Source of the DNA: Pseudorasbora parva
Taxonomy: Eukaryota > Chordata > Actinopteri > Cypriniformes > Gobionidae
Length of the DNA stretch: 64,000 nt
Direction: 5' to 3'
NCBI RefSeq assembly: GCF_024679245.1
Contig: NC_090176.1
Location: forward strand, 20,324,793 to 20,388,792
Positions 21,631 through 33,063 of this stretch are shown one piece after another (position 1 is the first letter of the stretch; each line of letters starts with the position of its first letter). A program made the translations under genes and the position numbers. Below the pieces are notes generated by a model. The model saw only the letters and a list, made by a program, of their open reading frames with translations. It was not told the origin of the DNA and made no database searches.

Positions 21631-22383
21631 CACCAGTAAGGCCTAATATTATGACCACTGACAGGTGAAGTGAATGACACTGATTATCTCTTCATCTCAG
21701 CACCTGTTAGTGGATGTAATATATTGGGCAGCGAGTAAACATTGTGTCCTCAAAATTGATGGGAAAAATGGCCAAGCGTAAGGATTTGAGCGAGTTTGAC
21801 AAGGGCCAAATTGTGATGGCTAGATGACAGAGCATCTCCAAAACTGCAGCTCCTGGGTCTGTAGTGGTCAGTATCTATCATACCTGGACCACAGAGTAAT
21901 GGAAGAAGGTGTTGTCTTATGAATCATGTTTTCTTTGACATCATGATGGCGAGAGGTGCGTGTGCCTCCCTTACCTGGGGAACACATGGCAACAGGATGC
22001 ATATTGAAAGAACGCTGGCTGAGGCAGTGTGATGCTTTGGGCAATTTTCAGCTGAGTAACCTTGGGTTTTGCCATCCAAATGGTTTAGGAATGGTTTGAG
22101 GAGCACAACAATGAGTTGGAGGTGTTGACTTGGCTTCCAAATTCCCCAGATCTCAATCTAAGCAAGAATCTGTGGGACGTCCTAAACAAACAATTCCGAT
22201 CCATGGAGGCCCGGCATTGCAATTTACAAGACTTAAAGGATCTGTTGCTAACATCTTGGTGCTGGATACTACAGCACACCTTCAGGGGTCTAGTGGAGTC
22301 CATGCCTCGATGGGTCAGGGCTGTTTTGGCAGCAATAGGGGGCCGACACAATATTAGGAATGTAATGTTATGCCTGATCGGTG
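21631..22383 (+). mobile_element. Second Tc1-like element, internally deleted
   Basis: Ends CACCAGTAAGGCCTAATATTATGACC and its inverted partner ...GTAATGTTATGCCTGATCGGTG are flanked by TA (21629-21630 and 22384-22385). At ~753 bp it is about half the usual element length. It keeps both ends of a transposase gene but lacks the middle. It is a different family from the element at 15.8 kb. Confidence 0.85.
21759..22350 (+). pseudogene. Tc1-like transposase remnant
   Basis: ATG at 21759 opens MGKMAKRKDLSEFDKGQIVMAR and then a stop, the start of a Tc1 HTH region (LSEFDKGQIV). The C-terminal part from 22116 reads LTWLPNSPDLNLSKNLWDVL and ...GLVESMPRWVRAVLAAIGG. In the PNSPDLN block the catalytic glutamate position is lysine (SKNLW), and the first two catalytic aspartates are not recognisable. 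Dead by stop, deletion and active-site loss. Confidence 0.85.
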
Positions 22384-22385
22384 TA

Positions 22386-22942
22386 TATATAAGTGAAACG
22401 GCTTTTAAAAAAACAAGGTTTTCTGGTTAAATGCCTGAAATCATGTCTGTGGTGGACACAAACTCTTAATTGACTTGAAAAAGGCAGTCTCTAACAAGTA
22501 GATAAATGGCACTACAGAGTTTGTCAGGGTCATTACGTCATCAGCTGAAAAGGTAAACTCATCTACTCACTAGTTCGCTTTCACAGCCTTTATTATTAAT
22601 TATTATTATTATGAGTTATTAATTGTGCTCTTGCAAACTATTTTCAGGAAAAAAAATAAACAAAGGGTTATCGGACGCTTGGTGATGCTGAAGTAATGTG
22701 ACCGTGGTCTCTTTTGTTTATAGCCTAAATTGTGGACTTTTGCAGATTAAATTTATGCCTAAACATTAATAAAAACTGTTTATTTGTGAAGATTATCACG
22801 ATGAACAAAACATTTAAGATTCATACGCTTTTGTAAGTCACAGACCATATTTTCTGCAATAATTTAAAAGCCAATGGAAAATCCTGTTGCCTTTTCATCA
22901 AGGGGACCAGTGTGATGAAAAATTCTGGGCTGGCCTACAGTA
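22386..22942. other. Non-coding stretch, no gene seen
   Basis: AT-rich, without transposon ends or frames worth calling. A short ATTATTATT patch lies at 22590-22620. Confidence 0.4.
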
Positions 22943-23203
22943 GTACATCCTATAATTTGTCTGGCTATCACTAGACCATAAGCTCAATCTTTTAAGATTG
23001 AACATTGGTCTGAGAAGTCTGCTCTGTATTTTCTACTGCACAAGAGGCTTGATCAACGAGCATTATTCAAACAATTCTGTACGCAATTAGATAGTCCTTC
23101 AACCAATCAGACCACAAGAGGTGTGATCAACAGCCATTGAGCCATCGCTTCTCTATCTGTCTTCGTGTTAAACCCGCCAATAGCATGCCAGGTGAATAAG
23201 CTC
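22943..23203 (-). repeat. Dispersed repeat (copy 2), inverted relative to 1201-1640
   Basis: Begins GTCTGGCTATCACTAGACC and is collinear with the reverse complement of 1201-1640. The CCAATCAGACCACAAGAGG block occurs once here, against twice in copy 1. The expected far end is replaced by the TG/AT microsatellite at 23205. Confidence 0.7.
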
Positions 23204-23704
<501 letters not shown>

Positions 23705-24050
23705 TAAAAAAACAAGTTACCTGGTTGCCTTAAGATTCTGAGTTCAATGAAATAAAAAAATGAGTTAATACAATAGACATTTTTGAGAAGTGATAATCTT
23801 TAGTCAAATATTATTAAAATATTTTGTAAGCATATTGGGTCATTCTGTGTGTTTTATTTGTAATAATGATGCAGTGAAACATACAGAATTGTGCTATTTT
23901 CAGGATTTATCGCATTTTTTATGTGCTTCAGATACAATAATACTTTAAATTTCCTTCATTGTATCAACTCAAATTTTTAATTTCAATAAACTTTAAGGCA
24001 ACCAGGTTACTTACTTTTTTAAGTAAAACAAACAATATTTATTTACAGTG
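23705..24050. mobile_element. Inverted-repeat MITE, GTTACCTGGTTGCC arms
   Basis: ACAAGTTACCTGGTTGCC at ~23712 pairs with GGCAACCAGGTTACTTACTT at ~23997. The pairing extends inward through a poly-A-rich region (CAATGAAATAAAAAAATGAG with CTCAAATTTTTAATTTCAATAA). Arms are ~70 bp or more. No coding region, and outer edges are approximate. Confidence 0.65.
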
Positions 24051-24149
24051 TAGGGGATATGTAACAATTTGTTCATTCTCACAGTTTCAACCACAGTTGT
24101 CACAGTTGCTTTTATTTTCCAGTTTCACACTAAAATGTTCAATTATTTA

Positions 24150-24167
24150 TGTGTGTGTGTGTGTGTG

Positions 24168-24206
<39 letters not shown>
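24150..24206. repeat. (TG)n(TA)n microsatellite
   Basis: Nine or so TG units run into ~18 TA units. The frames reading through it (23959-24312) are composition artefacts. Confidence 0.95.
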
Positions 24207-24211
<5 letters not shown>

Positions 24212-24379
24212 TGTATAATTGTTTTTTATTATATGGGATTTTATTTATTTATTTCTCATTCTTATTTATTGTATTTGTATTCAATGAGCAATATAATATT
24301 TGCAAATCTTAAAAAAACAAAAAATAAAAATAAAAACAAGAGGAGGGGGAAATATTAGCGTCTTACAAAATAGTTGATT

Positions 24380-24540
24380 CACGTCATGGGGTTACTTGCA
24401 TTAGCTATTTAGAATAGCACTGGAGAAAAATGCAATATGCCGCTGTAAACGTTTATTTATCTGCTTACGATATTCGTAATGAAAGCTAGCTAATCCAATA
24501 GAGGCTGAGATGGTTAGAGCGCCGCTACCTGTCAATCAAG
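24380..24540 (+). promoter_or_regulatory. Candidate promoter: CCAAT box and PBX/PREP decamer
   Basis: Within 45 bp lie a CCAAT box (24495-24499) and CTGTCAATCA (24529-24538), the exact reverse complement of TGATTGACAG, the decamer bound by PBX with PREP/MEIS partners. An ACGTCA half-site lies near 24382. The sequence becomes CpG-dense from ~24520, with a GC-box-like CCGCCCCC at ~24571. No TATA box is evident. TALE decamers near NF-Y CCAAT boxes are a known arrangement at early zebrafish embryonic regulatory regions. A CpG-island type promoter reading rightward is inferred. Confidence 0.6.
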
Positions 24541-24792
24541 CGCTCTGTGTAAAGAAGCAGCGCCGAGGCTCCGCCCCCTCTACACTAAACTCATCTGATA
24601 AAACACCGAGAGCCGGAGAAATCAAAGACAACGACTACACGGTCGTCCGCCACCGCTGTAGCATCGCCACCGACCCCGTAGGACGTCTCCAGCTCTCTCT
24701 TTATCAAAACACGCAAACAATAGCGAGTGGAAGGGATCGAGAGGAATATATTACCATCTTAACAGAACAATGAACGCAGGCTGATTTCCCAG
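24540..24792 (+). other. Candidate untranslated first exon with splice donor
   Basis: A CpG-rich block (~25 CpG in under 300 bp, against a depleted background) ends at TTTCCCAG|GTAAGCC, a strong splice donor at 24792/24793. It includes an 88-codon open frame from 24510 that stops at TGA (24771-24773). An ATG overlaps that stop (ACAATGAACGC) but meets a stop after three codons. The exon is therefore probably 5' untranslated. The transcription start is unknown and the start given is approximate. No downstream exon could be identified in the remaining 39 kb, so the gene would have a long first intron. I do not recognise the gene. It could instead be a promoter of a non-coding RNA. Confidence 0.5.
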
Positions 24793-26039
24793 GTAAGCCG
24801 CGCGCCCATGCCTGTTATAATAGCAGCGTTTTGTGAATGCAATATTTAATTAATTGCGGGGATAAGTATATCATGAGGACAGAGTATTTTTCTTTTTTTC
24901 TTCTTCATTGAGCCACATTCACGCTCGCCGTCATTTACTCTACTCCACAATGCTATGTGGACACAATATAAGAAACGGACGCGACATGAAATGATTTGAG
25001 CGCGTGATCCAGCTGTGCAGCTCTGCAGTGATGGCTGCACAACATCTGAGTGCTTTTGCTTGTAAACCCAGTGCTGGCGTTCAAAACACACGCAGTGTTG
25101 AGTTCAATGTGCTCCACAACCCTACCCCCTCTGTGTTCACTGGCTCTTCATGCTTGCTGAAGTTCAATTAAATACCTTTGGGCATGCAGCCCTGAAGTGT
25201 CTGATGGTATCTGCAAGACATGCAAGAGCACTTCATCTGCCTGGTGAGGTGAGCAGCCTTGAGAGAACATGTGCTAGTTAGTTGTGTGGTAGGGATGGAA
25301 GTTTTGCATGAATTGTCTCTCTTCCAGATTTTAGTCTTGTATAGATGTTGCATGTATGCGTGGTGCCCTTGTATTGAAAATGTCCTCAAAAAATGGTAAA
25401 ACCAGTTGTGAGGATTGCCATAATTGGGGTCTTAATTCTTATCTTAAGGTGTCTTCTGAAATTATGCAGTGTGTTAGTTGTTTCTTAGTACAATAGAAAT
25501 TCATATTCCATATCCGTTTGATGTTTACTGGTTTCTTGGTGAAAGGCTTATGGACCACATGCTACATGTACTGTATATTAAACATTATTAAAAAAGAAGC
25601 GTCATTGTTTCGTCAGGCATTTTTCATTTCTTTGTTTGGCTATATTATTATTATTAGTCACATTGTATTTAAAAAAATATATTTTAATGAATCCTTGGTA
25701 AACAGTAAGTGCACTGGTCACTTTAAAATGTTTGTCACCTACATTCATTTCTGTTGAGTAAGTGAATTATTAAATTATTATTTGCCTATTAGCCAATTAT
25801 CATTTGTCCATTTCACTGTGATCATGTGTACTATTATAGTGTTTATCAATTTTTTTTATATTTTTTCATTTTGAATGATTTAATGTTGATTGATGCTTTT
25901 AGTTATTAGTTTAAATATTTCTATTTAGCTTTAATTTATGTTCATTTGTTTTAGGAATTTTAATATGCATTTTATTTAATTCAGTTGCAGAGGCAAGATA
26001 TAAAATGTTTGTGTTCATCTCCCCCTGGCATTGAAAACA

Positions 26040-26079
<40 letters not shown>

Positions 26080-27432
26080 AATACATAAGTTTGTTATTAC
26101 ATAAATTGGTTTCCGCTAGTATAGGTGTCCAAGTTTGTGTGTGGATGTGCCTTAGTGGGTGAATCTGGGAGATTTTCCAGCATGACAAAAACAACAAGCA
26201 GTGTGACAAACTCAATTCAGATGAAGTCAGAAGAACAATGGGACATTTTGTGGCAGATAGAAAAATGCCTATAATGGGAATTGTCTCTAGAGAATATGGG
26301 TGCAATTTTAAACTAGATGTAGAAGAACAACAAGACCAGACACAAAGCCTATTGTGCTAGAACACCCCAACATGCACACAGTCCAGACCTATACGAGACA
26401 CTAAAGTAATGCAATTTAATTGTTTTTAGTATACTATTTAGTTCCTGTAAATCATACTGTTTTTTTGTTTGTTTTGTTTTTGGGCAAGGTGATTTTTTGC
26501 AAGGTCGGTTTTCTCCTTGTCAGATGGAAAATCTGGTTAATCTGTAAAGTCTTATGCATAATGTTATGCATAATGTTTACTTTAAAGTGCAGCTACTAAA
26601 ATGCAAATATCAACAAATGCAAAATACACAATGAAAATCTGATAAAAATGAGGCTTTGCTTTTATATGTGTAGTTAAAATGCCCACACTCGTGATATTTT
26701 TTTAAGGTTTTAAATAAAACCGATTATTTGGGTTTGTTCCTATTTCAGGCATATGAAAACACTGGACTCTATAGGATTGCAGTTGGATTTCATTTTGAAA
26801 ATGAAACATGACACATGCAGGCTTTATTGTCTACCAGGCCAGATCACACATGTGGCTTATTGACCGTCAGTGCATCTTGCAGTTCCTGATCAATGGTACT
26901 GTCCATTTGTGTTTTATGTTGTATAGATTGTAAGTGGGGTCAGTAGAACACTGTTGCCTTTTAATAGTTTTCAGGTCAGAGTTCTTTGATCCTGTATGTT
27001 CAATAGGCGTCTGTCCCCTGTCATGTTATAGCCACTTGTGGTTAGTGCCATCTGATAGTGTTTTTCCAACTTATTTTAAGAGTGACCCTTTTTCTCTTTA
27101 AACTGGTGGGACCTATATATATAACCATTTACATGCAGTCAAGCCATGATGTGCTTCTGTTTGCTTTTTGAATGTAAAATATAAAGAGCTGCTTGCCATT
27201 CCCGGTCTCCTTCCCAGAGTCTTGAACTTTGTTGCATGCACATACATTTTCCTTTTATATCCTTCCCTTTTAATCATCCTGGTAAGCCATTTTTATTTTT
27301 ATTTTTTATCCAGGGTTTAAAAACCTGTGATATAAGACTAAGATCTAAATATTTTAGACTACTTGCACTGCCAATAGTTTCCTCTGGTTCAGTGCTAAAA
27401 TGTAAAATTATTTTTGTAAAACAAAAATATAT
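24793..27432. other. Non-coding stretch (putative first intron)
   Basis: Still mildly CpG-enriched to ~25,090, then AT-rich. It contains a (TTA)n tract (26040-26081) and no transposon ends or convincing exons. The frame at 24846-25091 on the minus strand covers the CpG-rich shoulder and lacks a domain. If the exon at 24.5 kb is real this is intronic. Confidence 0.45.
26040..26081. repeat. (TTA)n microsatellite
   Basis: About 12-13 ATT units followed by AATAATA. Confidence 0.95.
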
Positions 27433-28410
27433 ATTTGGTAACACTTTTGATTAATGGTCATTAGTTAATGTATTAACTACCATAAACTAACCATGAGCAG
27501 TACATTTGTACTGCATTTGTTTCCTCTTTGTTAACGTTAGTTAATAAAAATAGAGATGTTCAGGGTTTGTTCATGTTAGGTCACTGTGCATTAAAGGGTT
27601 AGTTCACCCAAAAATGAAAATTCTGTCATTAAATACTTACCCTCATGTCATTCGACACCCATAAGATCTCCGTTCATCTTCGGAAAACAATTGAAGATAT
27701 TTTTGTTGAAATCCGATGGCTCAGAAAGGCCTCCATTGACACCAATGTCATTTCCTCTCTCAAAACCCATAAAGGCACTAAAGACGTCGATACAAAGTCC
27801 ATCTCTCTACAGTGGCTCTACAATCATTTTATGAAGCGAAGAGTAGTTGGCGTGCGCAAAAAAACGAAATAACGACTCCTATAATGATGACTTAGTTTGA
27901 ACGTTTATGAATCAACTTCTCAATTAATGATTAGATACACTGATTCATAACGGTTCAAATCTTTGTTTTGAAATCGGCCCATCACTATAAGTCGTTATTT
28001 TGTGTGTTTTTTTGCACACAAAAACTTCTCGTCGTGTCATAAAATGATAGTATTGCCACTGCAGTGAGATGGACTTTGTATCGACGTCTTTAGTGCCTTT
28101 ATGGGTTTTGAGAGAGGAAATGACATTGGTGCCAATGAAGGCCTTTCTGTGCCATCAGCTTTCAACAAAAATATCTTCATTTGCGTCCGAAGATGAACGG
28201 AGGCCTTACGGGTGTTGAACGACATGAGGGTGAGTAATTAATGATAGAATTTTTGGGTGAACTAAACCTTTAACTAATGCTAACAAGATTTGAATAATGT
28301 ATTAGTAAATGTTGAAATTAACTTTAAAAACATAGATAAATGCTTTATAAGGGCAGTTCATTAGTTAACTAATGTTACCTAATGACAATTATTCTAAAGT
28401 GTTACCAAAT
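27433..28410. mobile_element. Outer MITE, ATTTGGTAACACTTT ends
   Basis: ATTTGGTAACACTTT (27433) and AAAGTGTTACCAAAT (28396-28410) are perfect inverted ends. Adjacent ATGGTCATTAGTTAA and TTAGTTAACTAATG segments also pair. The element is split at a TTAA by the foldback element 27595-28269. Without it the length would be ~300 bp. A related element is at 19041-19237 and a fragment at 39548. Confidence 0.85.
27595..28269. mobile_element. Foldback TTAA element, AGGGTTAGTTCACCC ends
   Basis: TTAA at 27591-27594 and 28270-28273 flanks ends AGGGTTAGTTCACCCAAAAA and TTTTTGGGTGAACTAAACCT. The arms pair for nearly 300 bp each (CTCATGTCRTTC, ATCTTCGGA, GGCCTCCATTGACACCAATG, ACCCATAAAGGCACTAAAGACGTCGATAC), leaving a loop of only ~100 bp. 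Frames on each strand (27645-27872 and 28037-28225) are mirror images of each other and not genes. Partial relatives lie at 44812, 48940, 53130 and 62751. Confidence 0.92.
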
Positions 28411-29694
28411 ATTCAGACAGGAAATGGATATAGATGGATTTAAGGAAATGTTATGCACTTCCTGTTTTAACTGTAACTTTTCAAGATGAATACAAATTGT
28501 ACAATACAATAGTGTGGGGAATAAAACAGTATTTAGCTATTAAGCAATTTAATCTGTTTGATCTTTAAAATAAAAAAATACCAAACATCTCTATACGCTA
28601 TAGTTTTTTTCTCTCTAATCTCTTCTGCCTTTACGTGGCCTTAGGGGTTAAGTTTTGCATGTTGAATGTGTTAGTCACGCAGCAGACATGCATTGTCTTT
28701 TCATTTTTAAGCGACGTAGCAGTCTTTGTGTGTGGGTGTCACAATTGAAAAAAAAAGAGAACAGCGGAGCTGCAATCAGGTTGAGGTAATTAGAAAAGGC
28801 ATCAGGGTGAAGAACTTCAGTACTGCTGATTTGCAGATTTAATCAGTCATAAGTCATTACATTCCAATGTACACACTGAATATCAAGCAAATGTAATTAC
28901 CGCACAACAGCCGCAGAAACCTTAACCCTCCAAACAATTAAATCACTTAACTAGTGCAAGGTCATTTCAGAAGGATGGCATAAACGGCAGACCTGCAAAA
29001 GACAGCGCAATGGACGTTATTGCATGTTAACCAAATCCCAGATCTCCGGTGTTAAAGACGTGAGGTTTTGTTGGCTATTTGAACACAATTTGGCCTGCCA
29101 TTCAGTGGTGAGGCTAGCATTTGTTGAGGCGTATGTAACACTCGTATACAGTCTGATGCACATTGTCTACTGATGACTGTTATGTTGTCAACTCGCTGGG
29201 TAGTTTAAAAAGTAAGAACCTATAAGATGTCCGTTTATCTTTGAACACAAGTTCAGACATTTTTAATATTCTTGAATAACTTTTTTTCCATCCATTGAAA
29301 GTATCCAAAATCATGCATCAAAGTAGGAGAATACATTGCAATAATCCATGCATTATATGAATCAATTGATTTAGTCAGTTTTGGTTGGGACGTAATTGAC
29401 TTTCAATAGAGGAACAGAAATTCCTTATGTTTTTTAATTTTATTTTTTAAATCACTTAAATTCAAAGATGAACAAATGTTCAAAAGAATGAGTGTGCTTT
29501 GGCAGCGTTTTTGTGTGTGTGTGTGTGAGGGGGGGGGGGGGGGGGGGGTTTTGGTTAAGACGCTTTGCTTGCATTCTCATTTCATAGATCTGTTTCTGTA
29601 TTGTTTTTATATAAAAAAGTATTTGCTCTGGCTTTTAATGATTTTGTTCCAGTAATTATATGTTGCTTGTATCTGTTACCTTTGTACAAGCAGA
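28411..29694. other. Non-coding stretch with conserved-looking block
   Basis: 28620-29050 lacks repeats and inverted ends and contains two TAATTA homeodomain cores (28787-28792 and 28894-28899), making it a candidate conserved non-coding element. A G20 run lies at 29529-29548, preceded by a short TG tract. No gene is seen. Confidence 0.4.
29529..29548 (+). repeat. G20 homopolymer
   Basis: Twenty consecutive G after (TG)n. Able to form quadruplex DNA and prone to sequencing length error. Confidence 0.95.
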
Positions 29695-30340
29695 ATGCGA
29701 TGATTGGTCAGTGTTGTATTTGTCCCGACCCTCCTCCACTGTGATTGGGCAGCTGGGTAAAAAGTGAGTGATGAGCACTACTTTTTACCCAAAGTTGAAC
29801 TTTCGGTGAACGGTAAAAAACACCCGAGCACTGACAATCCAGACCCACATCAAGATGTGGGTCTGGGAACTCACCATTGACAGGGCTCATTCCGATGGGC
29901 GGGATAAACGGTTGTCTTTCAACTCCCTCTGCATGCGGGATGCTAGAACCAACCAGAGCCATGTGAAGCAGAGCTCGTTGATAGATTAAACTTTCGCCGT
30001 ATCCAGTCAGCAAATCTCTGAACACATCTTCCCTTCTTAAGAATGATTTCTGTGCCGTTCTTTTCTCAAAGAAAAGCTTAACTCCAAGTCTTCCAGAGTC
30101 GCGGTCTAAGCCGATTCGAAAGACGGCCGTTCGCCAGCTTCATTGTTTACAAGTAGCATGCGGAACCTCTGCAACTCTGCCATTATTATGTTAAGCCCCA
30201 CCCACAGACTATACGCGATATGATTGGCCTGACCAGAGTTCGGTTTTTCCAGCTCACAAGTCTATGGAGAGTTGCTAGACGACACTCGCTGCAAATTAGA
30301 TTTGCTGCCGCTAGCGAGCGTCTAGATTTCTAGGTTAATG
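29695..30340. repeat. GC-richer dispersed repeat, probable MITE
   Basis: A compositional island in AT-rich DNA, containing a perfect hairpin AGACCCACATC-AA-GATGTGGGTCT (29841-29864) and ending near GAGCGTCTAGATTTCTAGG. The 105-codon minus-strand frame across it has no domain. Clear terminal repeats were not found, so its transposon nature is inferred from composition and its resemblance to dispersed fish repeats. Confidence 0.4.
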
Positions 30341-30654
30341 ATTTGCTTTTGTTTTTGAAATATTCAGTGCAAATTAATTCTGCATGAAGGGGAAACTCTG
30401 TCTAAAGTCAAAACACTGTTTTCCCTTGTTTCTTCAGTGTTGTGTGTGTGAAAAAAAATGCTGCAATAATTACAACCACTTTGTTGCAAAATATTGTCTC
30501 TGCTTCAGCTCCCACTGTATGATACTGTACTGACTTTCTTCCCCAATTTTATGTAGCATTTCAGCCACATTGGTCATCATGCTCTTAGGTCTTCTAATAA
30601 ATCAAGTGTAAATGTTTGCCTATTAAGTTTGAGTATGGCTGCTCAGTTGATGAA

Positions 30655-31335
30655 AATTGAGTCTTGTGCTCAAATCTCGTCTGTCATCTAAATATGCCGT
30701 CTAACTGTCTGTTTGTCATCTAAATATATATCTGTCTGCTGTAAATATCAGTGTCTTTAGTATAAATCCATCTGTCTGTCAGTTGTGTAAATGTGTAAAT
30801 ATCTATCTGAAGACTGTAACTATCTGTCTGTCGTCTACATATTTGTCTAAATGTCTGTTTGTCCCCTAAATGTCCATCTGTCTGCCGTGAATATGTCTGT
30901 TGTATAAATATCCATCTGTATGTCAGTCGTCTAGATATCTCTGTTGTCGAAATATCTGTCTGTCGTCTACATATTTGTCTAAATGTCTGTTTGTCGTCTA
31001 ATTATCTACCTGTCTGCCTTACATGTCTTTGTCTGTTGTGTAAGTATCCGTCTGTCTGCCGTCTTAATGTCTTTGCCATCTAAAAAATCAGGTCTCCAAT
31101 TGAACATTTTCTAGTGACTGATCACATCAAAAATTTTCAGTTGGCCGAATTACATCAATTCACAGAATTTCAATTCGGTCAGCTGACAAATTTAGATGTG
31201 ATCAGTCACTAGAAAACTTTCAATTGGAGACGTTTCTTTTTTTTCGAGTGTAGCTGTCTGCCATACATATCTGTGTCTAAATAGTTATCGGTCTGTGTCT
31301 GTTGTCTAAATAACTGTCCAAATGTCTATCTGTCT
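30655..31335. repeat. Degenerate CTGTCTGT/CTAAATAT minisatellite
   Basis: Variants of the phrase ATCTGTCTGTCGTCTAAAT recur every ~20-45 bp. A ~42-bp segment (TATCTGTCTGTCG through TGTCTGTTTGTC) is repeated essentially exactly at 30821 and 30953, showing a more recent ~132-bp duplication. The 31092-31231 palindromic element interrupts the array, and the phrase resumes after it. The 74-codon frame inside is an artefact. Confidence 0.85.
31092..31231. mobile_element. 140-bp palindromic (foldback) element
   Basis: GTCTCCAATTGAACATTTTC at the left pairs with GAAAACTTTCAATTGGAGAC at the right, and CTAGTGACTGATCACATC pairs with GATGTGATCAGTCACTAG. Arms of ~60 bp meet with almost no loop around 31150-31170. 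It lies within the minisatellite. No coding capacity. Confidence 0.88.
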
Positions 31336-33060
31336 GTGGCAAAATGTGTAATTGGTCATCATATCTTACTGCATTAGCAAAAAATTGGTACATCCAGATT
31401 GAACTCGCTGGAAAACAACAATGTTACGAGGTGGCGATTTGGTATGAAATTGTACGATGTGAATCGTACAAATTTGGACAATGCTATTACTGGAAAAAAG
31501 TAAGCATGAAGGGTTTACCCCTAAACATACTGTACCTGTAACTCGGGTGTAAGTCGATAATAGGGAAATGTAGGAATAAGAGTGGTGGCTAATTTGTATG
31601 AATTTGACCAATTTGCCAAAACATATGGTTACAAATCGCCATAAAATGGTGTTGGTACATCCCTGCTATAACAGCGAACAGAAATGATGGTTGCCCTAGT
31701 CAATCTATATCTCATAAAATACTAATATGCTTATTTAGTTTAATTTAGGCCATTCATCCACACTGACTTACATTATGCTAATTAAAGGGCTGATTCCCGT
31801 GGAGCACCCTGAGGTTAAATGTATTGCTCAGTGGCACAATAAGAACAGGCTAGATTTTGATCACCGTAAGTCTTTAGTTTTTTAAGTCACCATTGCTTGG
31901 GATTAGACTTGAGCTTTTCGCATTACAAAGTTCGTTCAGCGCTTTAACCTTCCAAGTCACTTCAACCTGAAGGTATGACGAACAGTCAGAGAACAATGGG
32001 CTGTAAGTACATACATCTGAACTTTTGCTTCCTTTGGAGTTTGCTCGGGGCTGATAAAGCATTATGTTCATGAACATGTCTCGACAATTTCAAGAGCTGT
32101 ACACATCTAAAAGCCCAGATTTAAGATAAAAAGCTCCTGCTGTTATAAACACTGCAGAAAGACTTCCAAGGGCTCAAAAAAAGAGAAAAGAATAAAAATC
32201 ATTGCATTTTAACAATGTTTTCTTTCCCTACTCCGAGGTTGTGTGCTGTAGATTTATTAGAATATGATTGAACTTGTTGACGGTCTCATTCAAGTCTCAC
32301 ACTTTGAGGAAATCTCGTGAAGTACTCTGCTTTTGAACTCAAAGCTGTGCTGTTGTGTGGCAGTGAGTCATGCAGCCTCTCTGGTCTTAATGCAAAAAGC
32401 GAGATTGTCAATCTTTTCAGAGCTTTATAACATCTCCATCTGTTCTTTTAAAGATTATCTGTATTCTGCGTCTGTATTAAATCATAATACTGATTTTTGT
32501 ATTCTAAAGTCAATTGCATAACATTTGGCAAGATACCAAAATTTCAGTTGGCAACGTCAGTATCCCTTTTTGTTTAGTCATACTTTTTGTACTGTCCCAG
32601 AAAGTATTTTGTCATGTTCATAGATATTATTACTTAAATTGTATTGTATATCAGTTTTAGTGGACATAAATACAATGTGTGTAGTAGTACAAACCTGTCA
32701 AACTGTATCAGAGAAAAACTTTAACATGCAGCAAACAAATTGGGAGATCTATAAATCAAATACAGCACCTTTGAATACATACATTGAGTTCCTGAAGAAA
32801 AAAGAAAAAAAAAGCATTTTAATGAGTATACTGAAGAACTGCGGGGTGAAATTCTTCATTTACCTGTTAATAACTTAATGTAGTGCATCTTACTATATAT
32901 TGTAAGCTATGTAATACAGTAATGTATTAACAGTTTTTTTTTTTTACTTTTTAATTTACAGTAAAATATCAGTTTCTTTTTCCAAATTGTGCAAGTTACT
33001 TTTTCCCATTTTTTTCATAAAAAACAACAGGCAAGCCCATCCCACATGAGAAGAGACGCA
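31336..33060. other. Non-coding stretch, no gene seen
   Basis: 31400-31690 contains ATTTGGTATGAAATTGTACG and AATCGTACAAATTTGG, mutually inverted words typical of dispersed fish repeats. 31740-32160 is repeat-free with an ATGCTAATTAAAG homeodomain-type site. No ORF has support. Confidence 0.4.
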
Positions 33061-33063
33061 TTA

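Noticed and set aside
27645..28225. Two ORFs of similar sequence on opposite strands
   Set aside because: They are the two arms of one foldback element, hence mirror images.
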